Origin: Leifsonia shinshuensis
Lineage (GTDB): Bacteria > Actinomycetota > Actinomycetes > Actinomycetales > Microbacteriaceae
Assembly (NCBI RefSeq): GCF_031456835.1
Contig: NZ_JAVDVK010000001.1
Location: 558,001-622,000, forward strand
DNA: 64,000 nucleotides
Reading direction: 5' to 3'
This document shows positions 1-7,927 of the stretch, in pieces. The notes below the pieces were generated by a model that did no database searches, had not been told where the DNA came from, and saw only the letters and a list, made by a program, of their open reading frames with translations. Position 1 is the stretch's first letter. Each line of letters starts with the position of its first letter. The translations under genes were made by a program, and so were the position numbers.

Positions 1-62
1 GCGACGAACGCGCCGGCCGGGCGCATCTGCTCGATCTCGGCGGGCGTCCTCAGCTCGATCAC
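1..62 (-). CDS. map: Methionine aminopeptidase, N-terminal fragment (runs off the left edge)
   Basis: Only the first 20 or so codons are inside the window. Read on the minus strand from a GTG at 62, the protein begins VIELRTPAEIEQMRPAGAFV. This matches the start of type I methionine aminopeptidases, which remove the initiator methionine from new proteins in the cytoplasm. A strong ribosome binding site (GGAAGGAGA) ends about four bases before the GTG, which supports the start. The catalytic metal-binding residues lie outside the window, so the call rests on the N-terminal IELRTPAEI-x-MR-x-AG pattern alone. Confidence 0.7.
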   Translation of the reverse strand, partial: MIELRTPAEIEQMRPAGAFV

Positions 63-145
63 GGGATCTCCTTCCACGTCGTACCGCTCCAGTCTCGCAG
101 GTGAGCGTGGGGTAAACCCGCAGCCGCGGCACAGGCACGCGCGAG

Positions 146-151
146 TACGCT
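146..151 (+). promoter_or_regulatory. Leaderless-type -10 hexamer TACGCT
   Basis: TACGCT ends six bases before the GTG at 158, the spacing seen at many genes of this window. Transcription would then begin at or next to the start codon. No convincing -35 is visible. Confidence 0.4.
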
Positions 152-157
152 GATGCC

Positions 158-655
158 GTGATCATCCGCAAGGCGTTCTACTGGTGGCTCTTCCCCTCCG
201 CCGTGGTGCTCCCCGTGTGGGTGCTGATCGGCTGGGCCGCCTTCCACGAGGGGAGCGGCTGGTCGTTCCTCGGCCTGCTGGTGCTTTGCCCCATCCTTTT
301 CATCGCGATGCTCGTCGTCGGCGGCATCGTCATGGCGCGGCGCAGCGTACGCGAACGGCGGGCCGTGTCCTGGTGGGATGCGGGGCTCTTCGCCCTCTGG
401 CACCTCTCGATCATCGGCTTCGGCTTCTTCCCGCCCGGCGCCACCGGATGGCTCGCCGTGGTCGGCGTGCTGCTCTTCCTCGCGATCTTCTGGCTCACGG
501 TCTGGGAGCTGCTCACCGAGACGCGTGCTCGCGTGCAGCAGACGTTCGCCGCGTACGAGCGGATCGCGCAGCCGCGGCCGACCGAGAACACGCCGCGCGA
601 CGTGGTCGACGACGGGGAGTACATCGTCATCGAGGAGCGCCGCGACCGGGAGTGA
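158..655 (+). CDS. Small four-helix membrane protein, unknown function
   Basis: 165 residues. I do not recognise the family. Four hydrophobic segments are visible, at about residues 7-30, 36-60, 75-92 and 97-118, followed by a charged cytoplasmic-looking tail of about 45 residues that ends in acidic and arginine residues (VIEERRDRE). The GTG start is chosen because it lies six bases after a TACGCT hexamer and no ribosome binding site is visible, the leaderless pattern common here. It is divergent from map and upstream of rplS, but a separate promoter before rplS argues against co-transcription. Function cannot be inferred from the sequence. Confidence 0.75.
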   Translation: MIIRKAFYWWLFPSAVVLPVWVLIGWAAFHEGSGWSFLGLLVLCPILFIAMLVVGGIVMARRSVRERRAVSWWDAGLFALWHLSIIGFGFFPPGATGWLAVVGVLLFLAIFWLTVWELLTETRARVQQTFAAYERIAQPRPTENTPRDVVDDGEYIVIEERRDRE

Positions 656-677
656 ACCGGCTGCGGAACAGCCCGCT

Positions 678-707
678 TTGGTAAAGCGGGCCGCCGCATG
701 GCAGAAT
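678..707 (+). promoter_or_regulatory. Promoter of rplS
   Basis: TTGGTA (678-683) and CAGAAT (702-707) are separated by 18 bases and make the best -35/-10 pair before rplS. The -35 lies inside an 8-bp hairpin (672-690, CCCGCTTT/AAAGCGGG). That hairpin could be a weak terminator for the upstream gene or an operator. The predicted transcript starts near 714. Confidence 0.45.
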
Positions 708-713
708 TGATCC

Positions 714-855
714 TTGTGCCGCGGCCACGCTCTGCCACGGGGGAGCCAGCACTTCTCGCGACACCCACTTATCGAACCCAGACGGCCGACGCTCCGGATC
801 GGAGCCGGCCCCGAGTCCGTTCCCGACCTGTGGCGGGTACAGAGAGCGAACAGCC
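714..855 (+). promoter_or_regulatory. Untranslated leader of rplS
   Basis: About 140 bases separate the predicted transcription start from the rplS ATG, long for this gene-dense region. The leader is GC-rich and has no obvious open frame of its own. A leader this long before a ribosomal protein gene suggests autogenous control, as known for L19 mRNA leaders in Firmicutes, but I cannot identify a named RNA motif here. Confidence 0.3.
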
Positions 856-1203
856 ATGCACATCCTCGACCAGGTCGACGCCGCGTCCCTCAAGCAGGAC
901 ATCCCCGACTTCCGCGCCGGCGACACCGTCAAGGTGCACGTGAACATCATCGAGGGCAACCGCTCTCGTATCCAGGTCTTCCAGGGCGTCGTGATCGGCC
1001 GCTCCGGCGAGGGCGTCCGCGAGACCTTCACGGTCCGCAAGGTCAGCTTCCAGGTCGGCGTCGAGCGCACGTTCCCGGTCCACTCGCCGGTCATCGACAA
1101 GATCGAGGTCGTCACCCGCGGTGACGTCCGTCGCGCCAAGCTCTACTACCTGCGCGAGCTGCGCGGCAAGAAGGCGAAGATCAAGGAGAAGCGCGAGAAC
1201 TGA
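856..1203 (+). CDS. rplS: 50S ribosomal protein L19
   Basis: 115 residues, the normal length for bacterial L19, which sits at the 30S-50S interface. The family core is clear: F-R-A-G-D-T-V-K-V near residue 20, [15 protein letters not shown], and the basic C-terminal stretch [17 protein letters not shown]. The ATG at 856 is the natural L19 start (MHILDQVD). It has its own promoter and leader and is followed by a strong terminator, so it is a single-gene transcript. The usual downstream partner lepB is missing; rnhB comes next. Confidence 0.97.
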   Translation: MHILDQVDAASLKQDIPDFRAGDTVKVHVNIIEGNRSRIQVFQGVVIGRSGEGVRETFTVRKVSFQVGVERTFPVHSPVIDKIEVVTRGDVRRAKLYYLRELRGKKAKIKEKREN

Positions 1204-1228
1204 GCGTCTCCGCGCCCTACGGCTTCAC

Positions 1229-1261
1229 GAGCTCCCGGTCCGTTCCTCGGACCGGGAGCTC
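1229..1261 (+). terminator. Intrinsic terminator after rplS
   Basis: A perfect 14-bp stem (1229-1242 with 1248-1261) closes a 5-base loop and is followed by a T-containing stretch (TGTCGTTT). It lies 26 bases after the rplS stop codon. Confidence 0.85.
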
Positions 1262-1343
1262 TGTCGTTTCGTGGACGTCGCGGCGCGTGCGAGCGCTTAT
1301 CCTGGGACGGTCGGAGAGTTCGGCGCGGAGGAGTGAAGAGCGG

Positions 1344-2009
1344 ATGATGACCCCGGTGTCGCCGTCGCTGCGGTTCGAGAAGGCGCTCTACCGCCAGGGG
1401 GTCACCTCGATCGTCGCGGTGGACGAGGTCGGTCGCGGTGCGCTCGCCGGCCCGGTCGCCGTCGGGATGGTCGTGATCGACACCGCGGTGAAGCGCATCC
1501 CACCGGGGCTGCGCGACTCGAAGCTGCTGCCGGAGCCGGTCCGCGAATCCCTCGACCCGCTGTGCCGCAAGTGGGCGATGAACCACGCCGTGGGTCTCGC
1601 CACCGCAGCAGAGGTCGACTCGCTGGGGATCATGCGCTGCCTGGGGCTCGCGGGCGCCCGTGCGCTCGCGCAGCTCGAGGAGCAGGGCGCACTCGTCCAC
1701 GAGAGCACCCTCATCCTGGACGGCAACTACGACTACCTGAATCCGGCGCTGATGCGGCCGGCGAAAGTCGTGACGCGCATCAAGGCCGACCGCGACTGCG
1801 CCTCGGTCGCGGCGGCGTCGGTCATCGCGAAGGTGCACCGCGACCGGATGATGATCGCGCACGACCTCGAGTACCCCGGCTACGGCTGGGCGAGCAACAA
1901 GGGCTACTCGTCGCCCGAGCACTTCGCGGCGATCGCGGAGCTCGGGCCGAGCGCACTGCACCGGCTGACCTGGCTCAAGCAGCCGGCCCTCCTCGACCTC
2001 GCCGAGTAG
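1344..2009 (+). CDS. rnhB: Ribonuclease HII
   Basis: 221 residues. RNase HII cuts the RNA strand of RNA-DNA hybrids and removes single ribonucleotides left in DNA. The signature DEVGRGALAGPVAVG near residue 25 carries the first two acidic catalytic residues. The segments LILDGNYDYL and IKADRDCASVAAASVIAK and the C-terminal GYGWASNKGYSSPEH are also typical. Either of two adjacent ATGs (1344, 1347) may be used; the GGAGGAG ending at 1333 supports them over an upstream in-frame codon at 1287. A TATCCT hexamer at 1298-1303 is a possible -10. In relatives lepB usually lies between rplS and this gene. Confidence 0.95.
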   Translation: MMTPVSPSLRFEKALYRQGVTSIVAVDEVGRGALAGPVAVGMVVIDTAVKRIPPGLRDSKLLPEPVRESLDPLCRKWAMNHAVGLATAAEVDSLGIMRCLGLAGARALAQLEEQGALVHESTLILDGNYDYLNPALMRPAKVVTRIKADRDCASVAAASVIAKVHRDRMMIAHDLEYPGYGWASNKGYSSPEHFAAIAELGPSALHRLTWLKQPALLDLAE

Positions 2010-2071
2010 GCCGACCGGCCGCGCGCATGTCCGGGTTCGGCCGCCCCGGAGCGCTCGCGTCCCATCCGGCA

Positions 2072-2077
2072 TAGACT
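2072..2077 (+). promoter_or_regulatory. -10 hexamer TAGACT of the DUF2469 gene
   Basis: TAGACT ends nine bases before the ATG at 2087, so the transcript would have a leader of at most a few bases. No ribosome binding site precedes the start codon. Confidence 0.5.
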
Positions 2078-2086
2078 TGACGGACG

Positions 2087-2410
2087 ATGGATGAAGACGA
2101 GTTCGACGACTACGACCGCGAGGTCGAGTTGGCTTTGTATCGCGAGTACCGGGACGTCGTCTCGCAGTTCAAGTACGTGATCGAGACGGAGCGCCGTTTC
2201 TACCTCGCGAACGAGGTGGAGTTCGTGCGCCGGGACACCGAGCACGACTTCTACTTCGAGCTGACGATGAACGACGTCTGGGTGTGGGACGTGTACCGCG
2301 CCGATCGGTTCGTGAAGTCGGTGCGCGTCCTGACGTTCAAGGACGTCAACATCGAGGAGCTCTCCTCCAAGGAGTTCGAGCTGCCCAAGGAGCTCGCCCT
2401 CGACGAGTAG
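2087..2410 (+). CDS. DUF2469 family protein
   Basis: 107 residues. It matches the actinobacterial DUF2469 family, which is found beside rnhB and yraN in many genomes and has no established function. The acidic N-terminus (MDEDEFDDYDREVELALYR) and the core FKYVIETERRFYLANEVEF are the recognisable parts. There is no signal peptide, membrane segment or catalytic motif. A TAGACT just upstream and the lack of a ribosome binding site point to a leaderless or nearly leaderless mRNA. The conserved position suggests a link to nucleic-acid maintenance, but that is inference only. Confidence 0.85.
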   Translation: MDEDEFDDYDREVELALYREYRDVVSQFKYVIETERRFYLANEVEFVRRDTEHDFYFELTMNDVWVWDVYRADRFVKSVRVLTFKDVNIEELSSKEFELPKELALDE

Positions 2411-2523
2411 TCGTCGTCGCGGCCGATTCGCTCACAGCGACGGTCCGCCGCCTCTTCTCCACAGATTCGCCGCCCGCCGTCCCTCCGCCGCACCGCCCCA
2501 CGAGGCTGGATGCGGAGGTACAC

Positions 2524-2880
2524 ATGGCACAGAAAGACGAATTGGGCAGGCGCGGCGAGCAGGTGGCCGCCGACTGGCTGCAGGAGCGCGGCTACACCCT
2601 GGTGGACCGCAACTGGCGATGTCCGTCGGGTGAACTCGACCTGATCCTGCGCGACGGATCGACGATGGTCTTCGCCGAGGTGAAGACGCGTTCGTCCCTG
2701 GAGTTCGGGCATCCCTTCGAGGCGATCACCGCTCGCAAGGCGGCCCGGCTCCGGCGGCTCGCCGCGGCCTGGTGCCGCGAGCGCGAACCCGGGTCCACCG
2801 GCGTGCGGATCGACGCCGTCGCGGTCACCGACGCGTGGAGCGAGCGCCCGGTGGTCGAGCACCTGACCGGGATCGCCTGA
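2524..2880 (+). CDS. YraN family putative nuclease (UPF0102)
   Basis: 118 residues, typical of the YraN family. The restriction-endonuclease-like core is seen as GELDLILRD around residue 40 and VFAEVKTRS around residue 52; the E, D and E-x-K residues form the PD-(D/E)xK metal site. The N-terminal G-R-R-G-E-Q-x-A-A motif is also present. An endonuclease role is inferred from fold; physiological function is not settled. The ATG at 2524 follows a GGAGG. The TGA overlaps the next gene's ATG (TGATG), so it is co-translated with comM and dprA, as in many bacteria. Confidence 0.92.
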   Translation: MAQKDELGRRGEQVAADWLQERGYTLVDRNWRCPSGELDLILRDGSTMVFAEVKTRSSLEFGHPFEAITARKAARLRRLAAAWCREREPGSTGVRIDAVAVTDAWSERPVVEHLTGIA

Positions 2881-4418
2881 TGGCTCTCGCACGCACCTTC
2901 GCGATCGCACTCGACGGCGTTCGTGGTCACGTCGTCGAGGTGGAGGCCGACATCTCGGCCGGCCTGCCGTCGTTCGTGCTGATCGGGCTGCCGGACACCG
3001 CGCTCGGCGAATCGTGCAAACGCGTGGGCGCCGCGGCCGTCAACGCCGGCTGCCCGCTGTCGCAGAAGAAGCTGACCGTGAACCTGTCGCCCGCGGCGCT
3101 GCCGAAGCAGGGGTCAGGCTTCGACCTGGCGATCGCCATCGCGGCCCTCGCCGCGGCCGGAGCGGTGCCCCGCGAGGCGGCGGCGAGCGCCGTGCACCTC
3201 GGAGAACTCGGCCTCGACGGCCGCGTACGGCCGGTGCCCGGCATCCTGCCGGCCGTGCTGGCCGCGAGGGACGCCGGCTTCGCGACGGTGCTGGTCCCCG
3301 CGGGCAACCTCGATGAGGCGCGCCTGGTCGACGGCCTGGAGGTCGTGGGCGTCACGAGCCTGAGGGCGGCGGCGATCCGGCACGGAGCGGGCCTCGAGCC
3401 GGTGGACGAGGAGCCGGTGGCCGCGAAGGCGGCCGCCGTGTCGGAGGCGCCCGAACCCGACATGGCCGAGGTGGCCGGCAACGACGAGGCGGTGGAGGCG
3501 CTGGTGGCAGCTGCGGCCGGCGGCCATCACCTGTCGATGGTGGGGCCGCCGGGGGCCGGCAAGACCATGCTCGCGCAACGTCTGCCCTCTCTGCTGCCCG
3601 ACCTCTCGGACGACGCTGCGCTGGAGGCCACCTGCATCCGGTCCCTGGCCGGACCGGGTGCGGCGGGCCGCCTCGTCCGGCGTCCGCCGTTCGAGGCGCC
3701 CCACCACACGGCGTCGGCGGTGGCGCTGGTCGGCGGCGGAAGCGGGCGGATCACACCCGGCGCGATCGTGCGGGCCACCCACGGGGTGCTGTTCCTCGAC
3801 GAGGCGGCCGAATTCCCGCCCTCGGTGCTCGACGCGCTGCGTCAGCCGCTCGAGAACGGCAGGATCACCATCCACCGGGCGAGCGGAGCGGCGTCCTTCC
3901 CGGCGCGCTTCCAGCTGGTCCTCGCGTCGAACCCGTGCCCGTGCGGGCGCTACGGATCGTCGGATGCCGAGTGCACGTGTTCGCCGATGGCCCGCCGGCG
4001 CTACCTCGCGCGGCTCTCCGGTCCGCTGCTCGATCGCGTCGACATCCGGCTCACCGTCCGCACCATGGGGCTGGCAGTCCTCCGGTCGGCGTCCGATGAG
4101 GGAGCGACCCGGCGGACGAGTGCGCAGCTGCGGCGACGCGTCGAAGCCGCGCGGGCGCGCGCCGCGGAACGTCTGCGCGGGACGGAATGGGCGCGGAACG
4201 CCGAGGTGGCGGGGAGCTGGCTGCGTGCGAATCACCGCCTCGGCGCCTCCGCCATCGCGCCGCTCGACCGCGCGCTGGAACGGGGTGCGATCACGATGCG
4301 CGGATACGACCGGACCCTGCGGCTGGCGTGGACACTGGCCGACCTGGACGCAACATCGTCGCCCGACGTCGACCACGTGGGACGGGCGCTCTTCCTGCGG
4401 CGGGGGATCGGCGCATGA
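2880..4418 (+). CDS. comM: ComM/YifB family AAA+ ATPase (Mg-chelatase-like)
   Basis: 512 residues, the usual length. ComM-type helicases promote branch migration while incoming single-stranded DNA is integrated during transformation. The N-terminal ChlI-like domain (about residues 20-140, with LIGLPDTALGES and VNLSPA) precedes the AAA+ core. Walker A is GPPGAGKTML near residue 222, Walker B is GVLFLDEAAEF near 302, and a Cys cluster NPCPCGRYG follows near 353. The C-terminal Mg_chelatase_C region ends in LAWTLADL. The ATG at 2880 shares its A with the yraN stop. It overlaps dprA by four bases (ATGA), forming a yraN-comM-dprA unit. Confidence 0.95.
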   Translation: MALARTFAIALDGVRGHVVEVEADISAGLPSFVLIGLPDTALGESCKRVGAAAVNAGCPLSQKKLTVNLSPAALPKQGSGFDLAIAIAALAAAGAVPREAAASAVHLGELGLDGRVRPVPGILPAVLAARDAGFATVLVPAGNLDEARLVDGLEVVGVTSLRAAAIRHGAGLEPVDEEPVAAKAAAVSEAPEPDMAEVAGNDEAVEALVAAAAGGHHLSMVGPPGAGKTMLAQRLPSLLPDLSDDAALEATCIRSLAGPGAAGRLVRRPPFEAPHHTASAVALVGGGSGRITPGAIVRATHGVLFLDEAAEFPPSVLDALRQPLENGRITIHRASGAASFPARFQLVLASNPCPCGRYGSSDAECTCSPMARRRYLARLSGPLLDRVDIRLTVRTMGLAVLRSASDEGATRRTSAQLRRRVEAARARAAERLRGTEWARNAEVAGSWLRANHRLGASAIAPLDRALERGAITMRGYDRTLRLAWTLADLDATSSPDVDHVGRALFLRRGIGA

Positions 4419-5917
4419 CCGGCGGATGCGAGGAGTGCGCGGTGGCGGAGCATATGCGGGAGCTCGCGGTGGAGAAGCCGATGACGCCGCCTGAGACTGA
4501 CGCGCCGGCGGGGGCGGATGCCTCGACGCGAGAGCTGCGCCGCGGCCCCCGGTCCGGGATCCCCGGCATCGGCACGTCGGAACTCGCGCGCCTGGTGGGG
4601 CCCGTGCGAGGCGGACCCGACCACGAGGACGAGGCACTCGATTCCGACGCACTCGTCGAACGGTTCGCCCGTGCGGCGCTGAGCACCGCGATCGAGCCGG
4701 GCGACCTCGACGCGGGCCGGGCGATCGACGCCGTCGGAGCGCTCGGGCTGCTTCGGGCGATCGTCGACGGGGAGGGTGCGCGGACGCTGCTCGACCGGAT
4801 GCACGGGTCGGGCGCCTCGGTCGGCCCGCACAACGGGCAGATCCGGGCCGTTCCGTTCACAGACATCGACCGCGGGCCACAGGACAGCAGCCACGCGACC
4901 GGTGCGAGCGGGCTCGACGCACGCGTAGAGAGGCGGTTGGCGGAGTCGCTGTCACGGTGGCGTCCGCGGCTGTCGCTCGACGAAGCCCGGCGGGCGCTGG
5001 AGCGCGCCCAGAAGATCGGCGCTCGGCTCATCACGCCGGACTCACCGCTCTGGCCGGACGGCTTCGACGCCCTCGACGACGGACCGCCCGTCGCCGTGTG
5101 GGTGAGAGGAGACCCGTGGCGACTGCGGACGCTCGACCGGTCGATCGCACTGGTCGGCGCGCGGGCGTCCACGCAGTACGGCGAGCACGTCGCGATGGAG
5201 AGCGCCGCCGGACTCGTCGACCGCGGGTTCGCCGTCGTCTCCGGCGGCGCCTACGGGATCGACGCCGCGGCGCACCGGGCGGCGCTGCTCAGTGGAGGGG
5301 TCACGGTCGCCTTCCTCGCCGGGGGAGCCGACCGGCTCTACCCGGCCGGCAACAGCGAGCTGCTGCGCCGGATCGCCGCCGACGGACTGCTGATCGCGGA
5401 GCTGCCGCCCGGCTCCGCCCCCACCCGCTGGAGGTTCCTGATGCGCAACCGGCTCATCGCCGCCGCGGCTGGCGCGACCGTGGTCGTCGAGGCGGGACAC
5501 CGTTCGGGGTCGCTGAACACGGCCGGGCACGCGGCTCAGATGGGACGTCCGCTCGGCGCGGTGCCCGGCAGCATCCTCTCGCCCGCGTCGGCGGGATGCC
5601 ACCGGTTGATCCGCGAGTACGCGGCGACCTGCGTGACCACGGTGGAGGAGATGGCCGAGTTGGCGGATCCACTGGGCACGGGACCCCGTGACGACCCGGA
5701 GGGTGGGGCGCCAGCGGGAGAGGGCGCGGCTGAGGGGTCGGAGGGGGCGATCGTCGCGCACCTCTCCCGGACACGCCGCGCCTCGGCCGACGAGATCGCC
5801 GCCCGGGCGGCCCTTCCGTTCGCCACGGTCGCTGCCGTCCTCGGGCGCCTCGACCTCGCAGGGAGGGCGCGGGAGAGCGGAGGTGGCTGGGTCCTGGTGG
5901 GGGAGAGGAGCGGGTGA
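4415..5917 (+). CDS. dprA: DNA processing protein DprA, with a long N-terminal extension
   Basis: 500 residues, longer than the usual 350-400. DprA binds incoming single-stranded DNA and loads RecA. The Rossmann-like core runs from about residue 187: ALVGARASTQYGEHVA, GFAVVSGGAYGIDAAAHRAAL, FLAGGADRLYPAGN, RNRLIAAAAGATVVVEA and the closing GSLNTA and GAVPG motifs. A winged-helix-like domain fills the last 60 residues. Residues 1 to about 80 are a low-complexity Pro/Arg/Glu-rich extension; the usual N-terminal helical part (FARAALSTAIEPGD) begins near 84. The ATG at 4415 overlaps the comM stop. Confidence 0.93.
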   Translation: MTGGCEECAVAEHMRELAVEKPMTPPETDAPAGADASTRELRRGPRSGIPGIGTSELARLVGPVRGGPDHEDEALDSDALVERFARAALSTAIEPGDLDAGRAIDAVGALGLLRAIVDGEGARTLLDRMHGSGASVGPHNGQIRAVPFTDIDRGPQDSSHATGASGLDARVERRLAESLSRWRPRLSLDEARRALERAQKIGARLITPDSPLWPDGFDALDDGPPVAVWVRGDPWRLRTLDRSIALVGARASTQYGEHVAMESAAGLVDRGFAVVSGGAYGIDAAAHRAALLSGGVTVAFLAGGADRLYPAGNSELLRRIAADGLLIAELPPGSAPTRWRFLMRNRLIAAAAGATVVVEAGHRSGSLNTAGHAAQMGRPLGAVPGSILSPASAGCHRLIREYAATCVTTVEEMAELADPLGTGPRDDPEGGAPAGEGAAEGSEGAIVAHLSRTRRASADEIAARAALPFATVAAVLGRLDLAGRARESGGGWVLVGERSG

Positions 5918-5928
5918 GGGCACACCGT

Positions 5929-5973
5929 GCGTCGTTACGCAGGGCGTCGCTGCCCAGCGCGTCGCTACCTCGT
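5929..5973 (+). repeat. Degenerate 15-bp tandem repeat, three units
   Basis: Three 15-base units all begin GCGTCGYT (5929-5943, 5944-5958, 5959-5973) in the short dprA-xerC gap. They diverge in the second half of each unit. Confidence 0.4.
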
Positions 5974-6002
5974 GCGGCGGGCGGGAGGGCGAAGCTTGAA
6001 CG

Positions 6003-6932
6003 GTGAACCTGTCCGACGCGATCGACGCCTACGAGCGCCACCTGCGGGTGGAGCGCGGCTACTCGCCGCAGACGGTCCGCGCCTACCGGGCCGACCTGAC
6101 GGCGCTCGCCGCGTTCGCGGAGACGCGGAAGGTCTCGTCGCCCGACGGTCTCACGCTCGACCTCTACCGCGACTGGCTCTGGGAGGGGTCGCAGCGCGGG
6201 CTCGCAAAGGCGACGCTCGCCCGGCGGTCGGCCTCGGCGCGGGGCTTCAGCGCCTGGTGGGCACGGGCCGGCGGCGAGACCGGCACGGCCCAGGGCGCAG
6301 AAGGAGCGGACGCCGCGGCGCGGTTGCGGGCGCCGAAGGCCGACAAGACGCTTCCCCGGGTGATCACGCGCGAGCAGATGGACGGGATCCTCGAGCAGCT
6401 GGCGGCACGTGCGGACGACGGGGAGCCCGGCGCCCTGCGGGACGTCGCGGTGATCGAAGTGCTGTACGCGGCGGGGATCCGCGTGTCCGAGCTCACCGGA
6501 CTCGACATCGACGACGTCGACCTCGAACGGCTGACGCTCCGCGTGGTCGGGAAGGGTTCCAAGGAGCGGGTGGTCCCGTTCGGGGTGCCGGCCCTGCGGG
6601 CCGTGCGGGCGTGGCTCGACGGCGGCCGGCCGCGCTTCGCGGTGCCGCGGTCGGGGCCCGCCTTGTTCCTCGGCAGCCGCGGGTCACGGCTGGGCAGCCG
6701 TGCTGTCTACGAACTCGTCGCCGGACTGCTGGCGGATGTGCCCGGCCGGGGCCCGTCCGGCCCGCACGCGCTCCGGCACACGGCGGCGACGCACCTGCTG
6801 GATGGGGGAGCCGACCTCCGTGCGGTCCAGGAGCTGCTCGGCCATGCCAGCCTCGGCACCACCCAGATCTACACGCACGTCTCCACCGAGCGGCTCAAAG
6901 AGGCCTACCGGATCGCGCACCCGCGCGCCTGA
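6003..6932 (+). CDS. xerC: Tyrosine recombinase XerC
   Basis: 309 residues, normal length for XerC/XerD. It resolves chromosome dimers at dif sites with a partner recombinase. The N-terminal SAM-like DNA-binding domain begins [20 protein letters not shown]. The catalytic set is complete: Arg in [12 protein letters not shown], Lys in [12 protein letters not shown], His/Arg in [14 protein letters not shown], His in [17 protein letters not shown] and the Tyr nucleophile in that last block. Position after dprA supports XerC over XerD. The GTG at 6003 follows GAAGCT by six bases, so the mRNA may be leaderless. The last codons (RIAHPRA) overlap the first unit of a degenerate 20-bp array. Confidence 0.93.
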   Translation: MNLSDAIDAYERHLRVERGYSPQTVRAYRADLTALAAFAETRKVSSPDGLTLDLYRDWLWEGSQRGLAKATLARRSASARGFSAWWARAGGETGTAQGAEGADAAARLRAPKADKTLPRVITREQMDGILEQLAARADDGEPGALRDVAVIEVLYAAGIRVSELTGLDIDDVDLERLTLRVVGKGSKERVVPFGVPALRAVRAWLDGGRPRFAVPRSGPALFLGSRGSRLGSRAVYELVAGLLADVPGRGPSGPHALRHTAATHLLDGGADLRAVQELLGHASLGTTQIYTHVSTERLKEAYRIAHPRA

Positions 6933-7040
6933 CCGCCACACGCGGGCTCGATCGCCTACCGGTGAGCCTGATCGCCCACTCGCGCGCTTCATCGCCGACG
7001 GTGCGCCTGACCGCCCACCGCTGCGCGATCACCCGCCGCT
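6911..7040 (+). repeat. Degenerate ~20-bp tandem array at the end of xerC
   Basis: Cores resembling GATCGCCCAC recur at 6911, 6931, 6950, 6970, 6990, 7009 and 7027, a period of 18-20 bases, interleaved with CGCGCGCYT-like segments. The array begins inside the last xerC codons and reaches the stop of the convergent M23 gene. Confidence 0.55.
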
Positions 7041-7672
7041 CACGGACCGCCGAGCGGGAGCAGCACGGCGGGCGGCACCCGGGCGAAGAACAGCAGCGGG
7101 GACACGTACTCCCCGTCCACGCGGACGCCGACGTGCAGGCACGCCTCGGCGCAGTGACCACCCGCCGCCACCGTGCCGATGATCGCACCGCGGGCGACCG
7201 AGGTGCCCGGAACCAGCTCGGAGGCGACCGGCTCGTAGCTGGACAGCACGCCGCCGCCGTGGTCCAGGGTCAGTACGGGCCGGTCCACCACCACACCGGA
7301 GAACCGGACCACCGCGTCGGCGGGAGCCGACACCACGACGCCGGAGGACGCCTCCAGGTCGATGCCCCGGTGGCCGGCCGCGTACCGCGTGGCAGGCGCG
7401 GCGTACGGGCCGCTCACCGCGTGCGGCTCGACCGGCCACGGCCAGGAGCCGGCGGCTCGGGCCGCGGAGCGTCCCGCGTGCACGAGGTCGCCCGCGTACG
7501 ACGCGCTTGCGCCTGGCGCGCCCGCGTCCGACGCGGCCGCCGCCCGACCGAGGCTCCCGAGCAGGAGTGCCACCACCACGAAGACCAGGGCGCCCATCCA
7601 CCGCCGACCCCTACCCGGCAGGCGACGGAGCCGCTCGACCACCGCATCCCTCCGCTGCTCACCCTTCGACAT
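7040..7672 (-). CDS. Exported M23-family (LytM) peptidase-like protein
   Basis: 210 residues. The start ATG at 7672 has GGAGGG just upstream. A basic N-terminus (RLRRLPGRGRRW) and a hydrophobic segment at about 26-45 (MGALVFVVVALLLGSLGRAA) give a signal peptide or anchor. The LytM domain spans about 85-195: the H-x3-D metal motif is GHRGIDLEASSG, followed by VVSAPADAVVRFSG, LDHGGG and GHCAEACLHVGVRVDG. In the second motif the usual HxH reads C-L-H, so one canonical zinc ligand position is Cys. It may cut peptidoglycan cross-links or be a non-catalytic wall-binding relative. It is convergent with xerC. Confidence 0.85.
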   Translation of the reverse strand: MSKGEQRRDAVVERLRRLPGRGRRWMGALVFVVVALLLGSLGRAAAASDAGAPGASASYAGDLVHAGRSAARAAGSWPWPVEPHAVSGPYAAPATRYAAGHRGIDLEASSGVVVSAPADAVVRFSGVVVDRPVLTLDHGGGVLSSYEPVASELVPGTSVARGAIIGTVAAGGHCAEACLHVGVRVDGEYVSPLLFFARVPPAVLLPLGGP

Positions 7673-7927
7673 CGTCCCTCCGCACCCGCGACGCACCCGC
7701 GACGCATCCGCGCCGGGCACCTCCCGGCTCACCGACTCTCCCGCTCGGCGGGTCGCATGAGAGACGCAGGAAGCGGATCTGTGGAGAACCCGCACATCCG
7801 TGCAGGTGTGAGCGCACGCGGGGCCGACGGTTCTGCGGGAGCGATTCGGGGCGTACCGTGAGTTCCGCCCTCGCGCCCTCCTCGGACGGCGCGGACAGCG
7901 AGGCGACGACAACCGAAAAGGGATGAC
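7673..7927 (+). promoter_or_regulatory. Divergent intergenic region before the sugar porter
   Basis: The gap contains 2.5 tandem copies of CCCGCGACGCA (about 7685-7710). A possible -10, TACCGT (7854-7859), would give the sugar-porter gene a leader of about 60 bases. No operator is recognisable. Confidence 0.3.
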
